Positions 8,266 to 15,976 of a DNA stretch of 20,547 bases are shown here, one piece after another (positions within the stretch are counted from its first letter, which is position 1; every line of letters starts with the position of its first letter). The translations under genes and the position numbers were made by a program. The notes beneath the pieces were generated by a model. It had not been told where the DNA came from, did not search any database, and saw nothing but the letters and a program-made list of their open reading frames with translations. Source of the stretch: a virus; IMG/VR virus record IMGVR_UViG_3300046002_000351, positions 1 to 20,547 of that record; one strand, written 5' to 3'.

Positions 8266-8613
8266 TTATGTCCTTATCCAAGGCAAAGCGGGTTCTGTGG
8301 ATTTTGTAGCCAACTGGCGTTGAATTTGACCAGTTACTTGCGCTTCGCCTTCATCTTTTAAATGCTTGGTAGTAGATTGTTCCACATTGTCAATGTCTGT
8401 CCAAGTAATAACTTCAGGCTCAAAACACCAATCTAAAACTTGTTGTTCAGTCAATTGTTCATAAGCAACAAAACTACTTCCACGAATCAAATTACGGGAG
8501 TAAGCAGCGGAAGCTGAAAAATCGCCATCAGTTCCTGTAACTGTCAAATCAACTTTTACAACTAAGTTTTCTTCAGCTACTTGTACTTTGTTAACTGTCC
8601 ATTCGAATTTCAT
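8266..8613 (-). CDS. Small phage protein of unknown function (DUF7936-like)
   Basis: A 115-residue protein beginning [20 protein letters not shown], with alternating beta strands ([19 protein letters not shown]). It then has [20 protein letters not shown], a helical stretch ([16 protein letters not shown]) and a C-terminal PALPWIRT. I recognise the pattern from a small protein family near fibre genes of environmental phages, tentatively DUF7936. AAGGA lies 7 bases ahead of the ATG. By hand count it is about 35-42% GC, whereas the adjoining gp4-type gene is about 57% in a line I counted, so it appears to belong to the imported fibre cassette and to mark its end. The general build resembles the 91-aa protein at 13200-13475. 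Confidence 0.65.
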   Translation of the reverse strand: MKFEWTVNKVQVAEENLVVKVDLTVTGTDGDFSASAAYSRNLIRGSSFVAYEQLTEQQVLDWCFEPEVITWTDIDNVEQSTTKHLKDEGEAQVTGQIQRQLATKSTEPALPWIRT

Positions 8614-8621
8614 GATATTCC

Positions 8622-10028
8622 TTATGGGTGAGATGCTTTGTAGGCATCAAATTCAGCTTTTAATTCTTGAATGGCTTTAACCAAAGCGGGAATGATGCTT
8701 GTTTCAATGATTTTTAAATTGTCAGGGCTTTCATTGTCAGCAATTAACAAAGTGCTATCTGTAGCGCCACATTCTTTTTCTGCTTGAATAATGTTTTGAG
8801 CAGTAAAGCCATAAGTAAATTTAGCGTCTTTTTTACTGCCATCAGAAACATGATCTTCATAGCGGCTACGATTGTCACGCTTGAATTTAACGGGTCGCAG
8901 TTTGCTAATAAAATCAACGCCATAATTAACATCTTCAATGTCGGTCTTGTCTCTTTCGTCAGAAACAACAGTCCATGCCACTTGAACATAAGCATTTGTG
9001 GTTGAAGTCGATCCAACAACAACACGATTATCTTCAGTTGTTACATTAAAAACAGGGGCATTAGAACCAGAGGCGGTTAAAACTCCAAGAATTAAATTGC
9101 CAGAACCAGTGGTAACAGCAAAGCCAGCACTGCGACCAAAAGCCGAATTGTTACTGCCTGTTGCGTTATACAAAGCTAATGCACCAAAAGCCGCATTGTC
9201 ATGCCCGTTTGCGTTTGTGTATAACGATTGATAGCCTGACGATGTGTTTGTGTAGCCACTACCAATATAAAATTGCGAGTATGCACCCACGGCTGTATTG
9301 TTATCAGCGTCAGTAGCGCTATAAAGTGCGTTCATTCCAAAAGCGGAATTGTTATCGCCAGTTGTGTTGGCGTACAAAGTATTCTTGCCACATCCCGTAT
9401 TTTGAAAGCCCCCAAGAGTTCCTTGCAATGAGTCACTTCCAACGGCTGTGTTGAAATAACCATCTTGGGATGCGTAAAGCGCCCTTGCGCCAATTGCTGT
9501 ATTGCCAGCAGCGGCAACATTTGATAAAGAATAACCAGCCGTAAACCCGATTCCCGTGTTTGAATAATTGGCTACTGTGCTTCTTAAAGCGCCATATCCC
9601 ACGCCCGTATTCCGATAGCCTGTTGTGTTAGAAATAAGTGCTTCTGTGCCAAAAGCGGCATTGTAGAGGCCAGCATCCCCGCCTGTAGGCGTAGCGCCAG
9701 GCATAGCGCCTGGGCCGTAAATTGTATTTGTTTGGCTTGATCCAACACCATTAGAAACAATGTATTGAACCGCACCGCCAGTTATTCCGACAATACCTTC
9801 GGTAAAAAAGTTTCCAATTACAGTGCCATCAATTGCATAAGTGCCTGGCGGTACATAAACAGGCTTGAAAACAGTTTGTCCCGCAACAGTGTAAGAGCCA
9901 GAAGCCGCTTTAGCCGCATTAAATGCCGCACTATTTGCAACACCAGTTGCAGATGTACTTGCACCATAATCAACCACATTGGCTGGTGCGGTTTGCACCA
10001 TAAAATAAGTTGCTTTAGTCAATGCCAT
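8622..10028 (-). CDS. Tail fibre/spike with YadA-like repeats and S74 self-cleaving chaperone
   Basis: A 468-residue receptor-binding protein in three parts. Residues about 15-72 (VVDYGASTSATGVANSAAFN, then VYVPPGTYAIDG) look like the first turns of a pectate-lyase-type beta-helix. Residues 123-310 hold eleven repeats of about 17 residues with the pattern N-(T/S/A)-x-x-G-x-x-(A/S)-L. Residues 356-468 form an intramolecular chaperone (peptidase S74) domain: SDERDK gives Ser356 and Lys361 with the i/i+5 spacing of the known Ser-Lys dyad. LRPVKFK and YGFTAQNI follow, and the end is a coiled-coil helix (PALVKAIQELKAEFDAYK). Cleavage before Ser356 should release the chaperone after trimer folding. 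AAGGAAC precedes the ATG. It lies last among the fibres. Confidence 0.88.
   Translation of the reverse strand: MALTKATYFMVQTAPANVVDYGASTSATGVANSAAFNAAKAASGSYTVAGQTVFKPVYVPPGTYAIDGTVIGNFFTEGIVGITGGAVQYIVSNGVGSSQTNTIYGPGAMPGATPTGGDAGLYNAAFGTEALISNTTGYRNTGVGYGALRSTVANYSNTGIGFTAGYSLSNVAAAGNTAIGARALYASQDGYFNTAVGSDSLQGTLGGFQNTGCGKNTLYANTTGDNNSAFGMNALYSATDADNNTAVGAYSQFYIGSGYTNTSSGYQSLYTNANGHDNAAFGALALYNATGSNNSAFGRSAGFAVTTGSGNLILGVLTASGSNAPVFNVTTEDNRVVVGSTSTTNAYVQVAWTVVSDERDKTDIEDVNYGVDFISKLRPVKFKRDNRSRYEDHVSDGSKKDAKFTYGFTAQNIIQAEKECGATDSTLLIADNESPDNLKIIETSIIPALVKAIQELKAEFDAYKASHP
9099..9662 (-). repeat. Eleven 17-residue (51-bp) YadA-head-like repeats
   Basis: Repeats start at residues 123, 140, 157, 176, 193, 210, 227, 244, 261, 278 and 294. 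Nine of the eleven are exactly 17 residues; one is 19 and one 16. The core is N-[TSA]-[AG]-x-G-x-x-[AS]-L-Y, followed by a variable G/N/S/T-rich loop. The pattern resembles the NxAxG beta-roll of trimeric autotransporter adhesin heads. Confidence 0.85.
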
Positions 10029-10037
10029 TTTTGTTCC

Positions 10038-11147
10038 TTAGACAGAATAAGTCACTGTAAAGTAAAGACTACCAGAAACACCAGAAGCCATTGAAGAATA
10101 CATTGTTGCAGTGCCTGGGTTTACATACACATTTGTGTTATTTGTTGCCGTGTTTGTCATAACGCCAACAGAATTTGAATTAGTGCCAACAGTAAAAGGT
10201 AAGTTTGTGCAAACAATTCCTGATCCTGAAGTGTTGATAGATGTTGCACCCGTGACCCTACCAGTAACAGTTACTTGTCTGCCAATGCGAGTGTAAAGAC
10301 CAGTAGAACTAAATGCGCCAACAACAGTAAGGCCAGCGCCTTGATTTGGTGTCCAAGTACCTTCTTCATACCAATTGAGCAATTGGCTTGTCATACCCGC
10401 TGCGGGAGTGTTGGCGGTGAAGTTGATGCCTTTGGCGGCTGTGCTTGGTGTATAGTTTCCTAACGCAGATATTTCACCATTGGTTAAAACAGAAAACGCT
10501 GTTGTAGCATTATTTTCAATTCTTAGGCCAAAAAGAGAAGCAGCACCTTTGTTTGGTGTATCAATCAAAAGACCATTTGGATTGCCTGAACTAGTATTGC
10601 TAATTCGTGCGGCAAAATCACCTGACGAACTTTTAGATACTTGAAAACCATAAGAGGGTGTAGTTCCAACACCCAAGTTAGTGCCATCAAAAACCAAGTT
10701 GGCAGATTGCGCCATAACACTTGATGATGACGCATAAAAAACTTGATTGGCTGTAAAGGTGGATAAATTTGTTCCACCATTTGCAGTTGGCAGTGTGCCT
10801 GAAACATGGGTTGTAAGGCCGATCTTGCCCCATGATGGCGCTGTGCTTACGCCACCAGAGATTAAGGCGTTGCCTGTCGCCACATCAGCCAACTTAGCCA
10901 AAGAAGTGGTGGTGTCTGCATAAAGCAGATCACCAACAGCGTAAGAAGTCTGACCCGTACCACCCGCAGTCGCAGGGACAACCTTCCAACCAATTACTTG
11001 AATGGCGTTTGCATTGTCTTTGTAAAACAGCTTGCCATCAGTGATGTTAATTGCCAATTCACCATAAGCAAGATTTGCCGCCAATGGCGCATTGGTAGTC
11101 GTACTGCTGTAATACAGTTGAATCGGGGTGTAGCCTGTTTGTGCCAT
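10038..11147 (-). CDS. Tail fibre protein
   Basis: A 369-residue fibre. Residues 1-55 (TPIQLYYSSTTTNAPLAANL, then YGELAINITDGKLFYKDN) are a common phage fibre N-terminus. Residues 60-78 (TAGGTGQTSYAVGDLLYAD) and 121-140 (TANGGTNLSTFTANQVFYAS) are GGT-type fibre repeats. Residues 258-369 (LNWYEEGTWTPNQGAG ... GLYTRIGRQVTVTGRV ...) match a C-terminal beta-sandwich domain that I recognise from many phage fibres, where it probably serves as trimerisation or receptor-binding tip. It follows the tailspike stop by three bases; the ribosome site (GGGTAAAAAATG) is weak. GC content falls from about 53% in the N-terminal third to about 39% in the distal part. Receptor specificity is unknown. Confidence 0.8.
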   Translation of the reverse strand: MAQTGYTPIQLYYSSTTTNAPLAANLAYGELAINITDGKLFYKDNANAIQVIGWKVVPATAGGTGQTSYAVGDLLYADTTTSLAKLADVATGNALISGGVSTAPSWGKIGLTTHVSGTLPTANGGTNLSTFTANQVFYASSSSVMAQSANLVFDGTNLGVGTTPSYGFQVSKSSSGDFAARISNTSSGNPNGLLIDTPNKGAASLFGLRIENNATTAFSVLTNGEISALGNYTPSTAAKGINFTANTPAAGMTSQLLNWYEEGTWTPNQGAGLTVVGAFSSTGLYTRIGRQVTVTGRVTGATSINTSGSGIVCTNLPFTVGTNSNSVGVMTNTATNNTNVYVNPGTATMYSSMASGVSGSLYFTVTYSV

Positions 11148-11150
11148 TTT

Positions 11151-13190
11151 TTACCCAATAATCCAATTACTGCCGTTATAAAACACAGGTACAACATTAG
11201 TACCACCACCCGCAACAACACTTCCAAAAGTGGTTGAGTTTGCATTTGTTACATACCAGCGCATACCTCTTGTGCCAGCAGGCAGAGTAGCAACTGTGTA
11301 ATTGTTTACGCCAATAAAGTTGCCTTCAATTGTTGAGTTTGTAATTGCCCCAACAAAAGTTGTTTGACCATAAGACTGATTGCCCACAATGGTGTAAAAG
11401 TCATCGTGATTTGTCGTGTCAATTACAGTTGTGTAATCTTTAAATGTATTTCCACAAATGACAACAGAATAAGGAGTGTCATCAGTACATTTAATTGCAT
11501 AAGTTATAGAATTTTTATTGAATGAATTGTCGTTGATGCTTACATTGATACCACTGTATGTAACTGTTGTTAAGTTATTACCCAATAACAACAAATTTTT
11601 GGAATAGTAGCAATACAAAGCACTTTCCATAGTGCCTTGCACATTTGTCCAAATGTTGTTTGAAATAATTGTGTTAACAATTGGTGCTGATGCACCCTCA
11701 GTTGCAATAATTGTCCTATCCATGTTTTCAATTAAATTGTCTGAAAACTGTAGGCTTTGATAATTATCAACTTTTACAAAAGGCTCAACCCTACCCAAAA
11801 TTGGATTTGAAAATTCATTACTACGAATTACATTATTTATGATTGCAAGTTTTTCAACAATACCCGTATTTGGAGATGCTGGCGCATGAACTGCAAATGG
11901 GCCACCGCCATCCCAAACAAAATTAGTTGCACTTCTAGGACCACAATTTACAAAATTATTTTCAGCAAGAATGATGGTTTTATACATCAAACTTGATGGT
12001 GCATCAGGTTCAACATCAACACCAAACAAATAACAATTTGTAAATTGATTGCCTGAAATATTTACATAAGTTGCCGCAGTAGTAACTGAAATGCCGTTTC
12101 TTGATGCCAATAAGAAAGTGCAATTTGTAACTGTTAAAGAATTAAATTGATATGCGTTGATGTGATCGGAATCAATCCCTGCGGTAGCAGTTGTGCCTGT
12201 ATAACCAGCGACATTGTTTTTGAATGTCATGTTGTTGATGTAAGCCACCATTGCTGAATTTTCTAAATTCAACAAATGCCCAAAATCAACAGTGCTGTTG
12301 TTTCCATCGATCGTGCCGTTCTGAATACTGAACGCTGTGCCACCTGGCTCAAGCCTTGGGCCTGTTCCTGATGAACCTCTTTTTAAAGTTGAACCACCCA
12401 TGTCAATATAAACATTTGTAGTCCATGAAATATCGTTATTGAATATGTATGTTCCCAATGGGAAATAAATATTTCCACCAAAATTCATTGCCGCTTGAAT
12501 GGCAGCGGTGTCATCGGTTGTGCCATCGCCTACAGCGCCAAAGTCTTTAACGCTAACATATTGGCGCAATTTAGCTTGGACATTTGTAATGACTGCGCCA
12601 GTGCCAGCGGGGGTGTAGGAAATTTGAGAGGAGTTTCCATAACTAGAAGCATTGATTGCACTAGTTGTAAATTTTACAGATGCGCCAACATGGAGGCCAT
12701 TTACAAAAGTGACAACAGTTGAACTTGTCTCGGTGTAAGCGTACTGCGCGCCTGGGCCATATTGGTTCACGCCATCCACAAACACTGACAAGCTGCCAGT
12801 GCCAGGCTGATATTGCATTGTTGTCAATGTAAATACAGTTTGGCTTGCAGTAGCAGTTTGAATCTCTTGTTCATTTGTAAAGTTTACAAAATTGGAATTG
12901 ATGCCAACAATGTTGTCATAAGTGCCAATCAATGTGCCAACTGAATTATTCAATACAAACTTGTATGTAATGCCATCAGTCAACCAAATTTCACCGCTTG
13001 GCACACGACCTGCTGAATCTAAAATAATCGGGTTTGAGTGAGCAAAAGTTCCAGCGGAAGTTGTATAAGTTGTAGCGTTGGTAGAAGTGCCAGCCGCATA
13101 GGTGTAAATCTTGCCACCCGACAGCACATTGCCATCGTTGTCAAAAAATTGGGCTGCTACGCCTCCAACTGGTGATAAATTAACAGCCAT
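11151..13190 (-). CDS. Tailspike with P22-type head-binding domain and pectate-lyase-like beta-helix
   Basis: Likely a trimeric tailspike that binds and possibly cleaves host surface polysaccharide. It has 679 residues (P22 gp9 has 667). Residues 1-100 (GGVAAQFFDNDGNVLSGGKI, then SNPIILDSAGRVPSGEIWLT and YKFVL) match the P22-like head-binding domain. Residues about 112-178 (FTLTTMQYQPGTGSLSVFVD and following) are a linker module seen in phage fibres. Residue 211 onward (VSVKDFGAVGDGTTDDTAAI) opens a pectate-lyase-3 domain. Repeated N-x-F/I-x-N segments through about residue 620 fit a right-handed parallel beta-helix. The C-terminus (residues 620-679) is a small beta domain. TAAGGAAAG precedes the ATG. 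The distal part is very AT-rich compared with the N-terminal anchor. Catalytic residues cannot be assigned by eye. Confidence 0.88.
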   Translation of the reverse strand: MAVNLSPVGGVAAQFFDNDGNVLSGGKIYTYAAGTSTNATTYTTSAGTFAHSNPIILDSAGRVPSGEIWLTDGITYKFVLNNSVGTLIGTYDNIVGINSNFVNFTNEQEIQTATASQTVFTLTTMQYQPGTGSLSVFVDGVNQYGPGAQYAYTETSSTVVTFVNGLHVGASVKFTTSAINASSYGNSSQISYTPAGTGAVITNVQAKLRQYVSVKDFGAVGDGTTDDTAAIQAAMNFGGNIYFPLGTYIFNNDISWTTNVYIDMGGSTLKRGSSGTGPRLEPGGTAFSIQNGTIDGNNSTVDFGHLLNLENSAMVAYINNMTFKNNVAGYTGTTATAGIDSDHINAYQFNSLTVTNCTFLLASRNGISVTTAATYVNISGNQFTNCYLFGVDVEPDAPSSLMYKTIILAENNFVNCGPRSATNFVWDGGGPFAVHAPASPNTGIVEKLAIINNVIRSNEFSNPILGRVEPFVKVDNYQSLQFSDNLIENMDRTIIATEGASAPIVNTIISNNIWTNVQGTMESALYCYYSKNLLLLGNNLTTVTYSGINVSINDNSFNKNSITYAIKCTDDTPYSVVICGNTFKDYTTVIDTTNHDDFYTIVGNQSYGQTTFVGAITNSTIEGNFIGVNNYTVATLPAGTRGMRWYVTNANSTTFGSVVAGGGTNVVPVFYNGSNWIIG

Positions 13191-13199
13191 GTTCTTTCC

Positions 13200-13475
13200 T
13201 TAAATGCTTGGTGTAAAGACTTGGGGCAACCAAGGGGCAACCACAGTTCTTGCCGCTGTTGCCGCTTGCTCATCAAGCCTTGCCTGAACTTGTAAACCGA
13301 TGTCTCTTGTAACCCAAGCAATAACTATTTCCTCGGTCACATCGGCAAATGGAATAGTCAAAACAGGCTCGGCAAAATTCCACCATCCCTCTGTCTCAAC
13401 CCCGTTTTTAGCGCAGAAATACCTAGCGCCTGTAATCAGATCGCCATCGGCTTGAATCTCAAGAATTTTCCACAT
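13200..13475 (-). CDS. Small fibre-associated protein, unknown function
   Basis: A 91-residue protein between two fibre/spike genes. It starts MWKILEIQADGDLITGARYF, continues with WWNFAEPVLTIPFADVTEE, has a short helical part (LQVQARLDEQAATAAR) and ends VVAPWLPQVFTPSI. I recognise this pattern as a small protein family common next to fibre genes in environmental phages, without a known role. Its start overlaps the stop of the 833-aa fibre (TGATG), and GGAGGGG lies ahead of the ATG. The layout (beta strands, then V/L-T-E-x-x-V-x-x-W, then a helix, then PW) resembles the 115-aa protein at 8266-8613. It could be a fibre assembly factor or minor structural protein. Confidence 0.6.
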   Translation of the reverse strand: MWKILEIQADGDLITGARYFCAKNGVETEGWWNFAEPVLTIPFADVTEEIVIAWVTRDIGLQVQARLDEQAATAARTVVAPWLPQVFTPSI

Positions 13476-15976
13476 CAGAACGCCCCTCCAGTTACGCCAC
13501 CAGTTGCGGTTAAAACGCCTGTGGATGGATTAAATTTCAATTTGGTAGATGATACCTTGATTGGCAAATTTCCTGTAGTGGAAGTTACCCAAGAAAGATA
13601 CATATCTGATGCCGTTGTGGTGTCATCAGTAATTGCCACATTGGTGGCATTTGTTGCCGTTCCCGCAGTCGTTGCAGAACCCGCAGAACCATCGATGTTC
13701 ACGCCTGTCAGAGACTGTGCGCTACTGGATCGGTTCAGGGCAATGGCAGTCGTGCCAACATAAAGGCTTGAATTGCCCAATACGCCACTCGGAATCGTTC
13801 CCGATAGTTGACCCGCAGGGAGGCTTGTCAAACTCGCCCCAGAGCCGCTAAAGCCCGTTGCTGTGAGCAATCCTGAACTTGGGTTGTAGTTGTACTTGGT
13901 AGAACTGACCAAAGTGGTCGCAAGATTGCCTGTGGTTTGATCAGCAAACAGAGGATAACGCACCGCATTGGTGGTGGTGTCATCGGTCACTGTGGCATAA
14001 GCCACGGGTGTCACCCATGAGGGGGCGCTTGTGCCGTTGCTTTGAAGCACCTTATTGGCATCACCCGCACCAGAGGCCAAGAAAGCCGTTGTGCCACTTG
14101 CTGACTGATAGGGAATGGAAGCCGCAGCCCCACCCGCCAAATTGGTAGCTGTTCCCGCAGTTGTGGCGCTTCCCACCGACAAGGTGGATTGAGCCACATA
14201 TTGAGGCGCTGAAGCACCCGCAGTCAGCACATAGTTTGTTGTGCCAAGGCCAAGAAAAGTCGTTGCACCCGCACCTGATTGGTAAGGCAAAGCACCCGCA
14301 GTTCCACCCGCTAGATTGGTGGCAGTCACCGCTGTGGTTGATGAACCCGCAGAACCCGCTGTGGCGGCATAACTGACCGACAAAGTGGAGGCAGAGACAT
14401 TCTTCCAATACTGAAGCGTACTGTCGTACTGGATCACATCCAAGTTGGATAAAGTGCCAAATGAGACATTGCCATCAGTGCCACCAAGGACTGATCCATA
14501 AGTAGGTCTGACAAACAAAATGCCATTTGATGAACCCACATGAACCACTGCTGCAACAATACAAATCGCATTAGGAATTGCGGGTTTGTTCTTTGTCAAA
14601 CCGCCTGTAACGCTTGGGTTGTAGTACAAAACTTGACCCTGAACCCATGCTTCTGCACCGCCTGTGGTGTTGATGCTTTTGACCTCACCAAAAAAGGTGA
14701 CGAAAATCCAATCGTTATTGTTTCCGCTTTCGGTAGCAACACCCAAAATGTAACTGGCCTGATCAACCGCCAAGCCTGTAGCCGCTTTGCCAATCAGACC
14801 GCCAGAAGCACCCAAAGTTCCCGCAAACGAAACCACTTGGCCTTTGGCAATAGCGCCATCGCATTTAATGCGGAAAAAGGTTTCCTCACCAATTTTTTGA
14901 ACCACTCCGCTGTTCATTTGGAACGCTAAAGTTTGGAATTGGTCGTTGTAATCGTAATAAATCTTGCCCGTTGCATCTGTGGGCAAAGGCACTTGAGTCG
15001 TATTGAACTGAACAAATGAGGGGGTAGAGATACCGCCCGTTAAGGCTGTAAGGCTTGTGATGTCGTTGTTTGCGCCCAAGATAGCGGCAGACAGATTTGC
15101 CCTTGCTGTGGTGGCATCTGATGCCCCTGTGCCGCCATCGGCAACCGCAATGTCAGTTCCATTCCACACGCCTGTGGCAATCGTGCCTAAAGTGGTGATG
15201 GAAGTTTGGCCTGGGTAAGTGTCGGAAATCTTCACGCCACTTGCAGACACATCCAAGGTCGTGCCGTTGGCTTTGACTGAGAATGTATTGCCAATTAGTT
15301 GGAGGCCATTACCCGCAAGGTAAGTTCCCGCACCTGAGAACTGCGACCAAGGCATTGCAGTCACATCAATTGTGCCGCCTTGATTGGCAGTGCAAACCCA
15401 TCCTGAGTCAGCTAGGGTTGTTCCTGATTCGATGAAAGTGAACGCTGATGGGACTTCAGCCCACACATTCATGTCAGATGATCTTGCCCAAGTAGAGGCA
15501 GAAGCCACATAAATGCCGTTGAATTGGCTGCTTGACTGATTCTTAACAAGAATCCGATCACCCGCAGTTAGGCTTGATGCCCAATCACCACCCGCCTGAG
15601 TGCTAAGACCCGATAAAGTGATGTTGTTGGTGGTCGAATAAACACATGAAGCCTTGACATCAAGCCCTTGGGCAACCGAATCCACATATCCCTTGTTGGC
15701 AATGTCAGTGTCGCCTGATGGGGTGGTGGAGATCGTGCCTGTAACTGTGGCAATGTTGGTGAAATTTCCTGTGGAGGGAGAAGTCGCCCCAATAGTCGTG
15801 CTGTTGATCGTGCTACTGGTAATTGTTGCCCCGCTAATGTTGGGGTCAGAGGGAGGCAGAAAGGGCGTTCCCGCTGGCCCAACAAAGTATTGGAGGGCAA
15901 ACGATGGTTCAGGGGCAAAAACGCCCTGAACGGGGACAATGTTGGTTGTCTGAGTGACAGCCGTATTGTTTGACAT
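13475..15976 (-). CDS. Large modular tail fibre / appendage protein
   Basis: An 833-residue fibre made of recognisable phage modules. Residues 45-77 (ISGATITSSTINSTTIGATS) form a small repeat-type anchor. Residues 105-215 match the widespread fibre module with 'LTAGDRILVKNQSSSQFNGIYV' and 'GTTLADSGWVCT'. Residues 270-300 hold WNGTDIAVADGGTGASDATTARANL, a GGTG fibre repeat. Residues 364-490 (KCDGAIAKGQVVSFAG ... GILFVRP) form a beta-barrel-like module. Residues 541-660 are a tandem duplication, and residues 664-713 and 783-832 are another repeated pair. It ends in TATGGVTGGAF with no obvious chaperone or enzymatic domain. No clear Shine-Dalgarno is visible, so it probably relies on coupling to the upstream gene. 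It most likely contacts the host surface or bridges other fibres. Confidence 0.8.
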   Translation of the reverse strand: MSNNTAVTQTTNIVPVQGVFAPEPSFALQYFVGPAGTPFLPPSDPNISGATITSSTINSTTIGATSPSTGNFTNIATVTGTISTTPSGDTDIANKGYVDSVAQGLDVKASCVYSTTNNITLSGLSTQAGGDWASSLTAGDRILVKNQSSSQFNGIYVASASTWARSSDMNVWAEVPSAFTFIESGTTLADSGWVCTANQGGTIDVTAMPWSQFSGAGTYLAGNGLQLIGNTFSVKANGTTLDVSASGVKISDTYPGQTSITTLGTIATGVWNGTDIAVADGGTGASDATTARANLSAAILGANNDITSLTALTGGISTPSFVQFNTTQVPLPTDATGKIYYDYNDQFQTLAFQMNSGVVQKIGEETFFRIKCDGAIAKGQVVSFAGTLGASGGLIGKAATGLAVDQASYILGVATESGNNNDWIFVTFFGEVKSINTTGGAEAWVQGQVLYYNPSVTGGLTKNKPAIPNAICIVAAVVHVGSSNGILFVRPTYGSVLGGTDGNVSFGTLSNLDVIQYDSTLQYWKNVSASTLSVSYAATAGSAGSSTTAVTATNLAGGTAGALPYQSGAGATTFLGLGTTNYVLTAGASAPQYVAQSTLSVGSATTAGTATNLAGGAAASIPYQSASGTTAFLASGAGDANKVLQSNGTSAPSWVTPVAYATVTDDTTTNAVRYPLFADQTTGNLATTLVSSTKYNYNPSSGLLTATGFSGSGASLTSLPAGQLSGTIPSGVLGNSSLYVGTTAIALNRSSSAQSLTGVNIDGSAGSATTAGTATNATNVAITDDTTTASDMYLSWVTSTTGNLPIKVSSTKLKFNPSTGVLTATGGVTGGAF
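13481..13987 (-). repeat. Repeated ~50-residue module at the C-terminus of the 833-aa fibre (B repeats)
   Basis: Residues 664-713 and 783-832 share TDDTTT, TTGNL, VSSTK, NPS(S/T)G and LTATG in the same order. They are separated by about 70 residues holding GQLSGTIP, a GTTAIALNRSSSAQSLTG segment and a partial A repeat. Confidence 0.7.
13997..14356 (-). repeat. Tandem ~60-residue duplication in the 833-aa fibre (A repeats)
   Basis: Residues about 541-600 and 602-660 are related. Both run from a Gly/Ser/Ala/Thr segment through ATNLAGG and PYQS to a T-x-FL segment, then a V-L-(T/Q) segment ending in SAPxxV. A partial third copy (GSAGSATTAGTATNAT) lies at residues 763-777. Such repeats form fibre shafts. 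Confidence 0.7.

Noticed and set aside
9099-9662. Regular ~51-bp periodicity as a CRISPR-like or non-coding repeat array
   Set aside because: The periodicity is in the protein (N-x-A-x-G-x-x-A-L) within an open frame, and the DNA units are not identical.
8622-15976. Possible diversity-generating retroelement acting on the fibre genes
   Set aside because: No reverse transcriptase, template repeat or accessory gene is seen in the window; repeats in the fibres are structural modules, not a template/variable pair.
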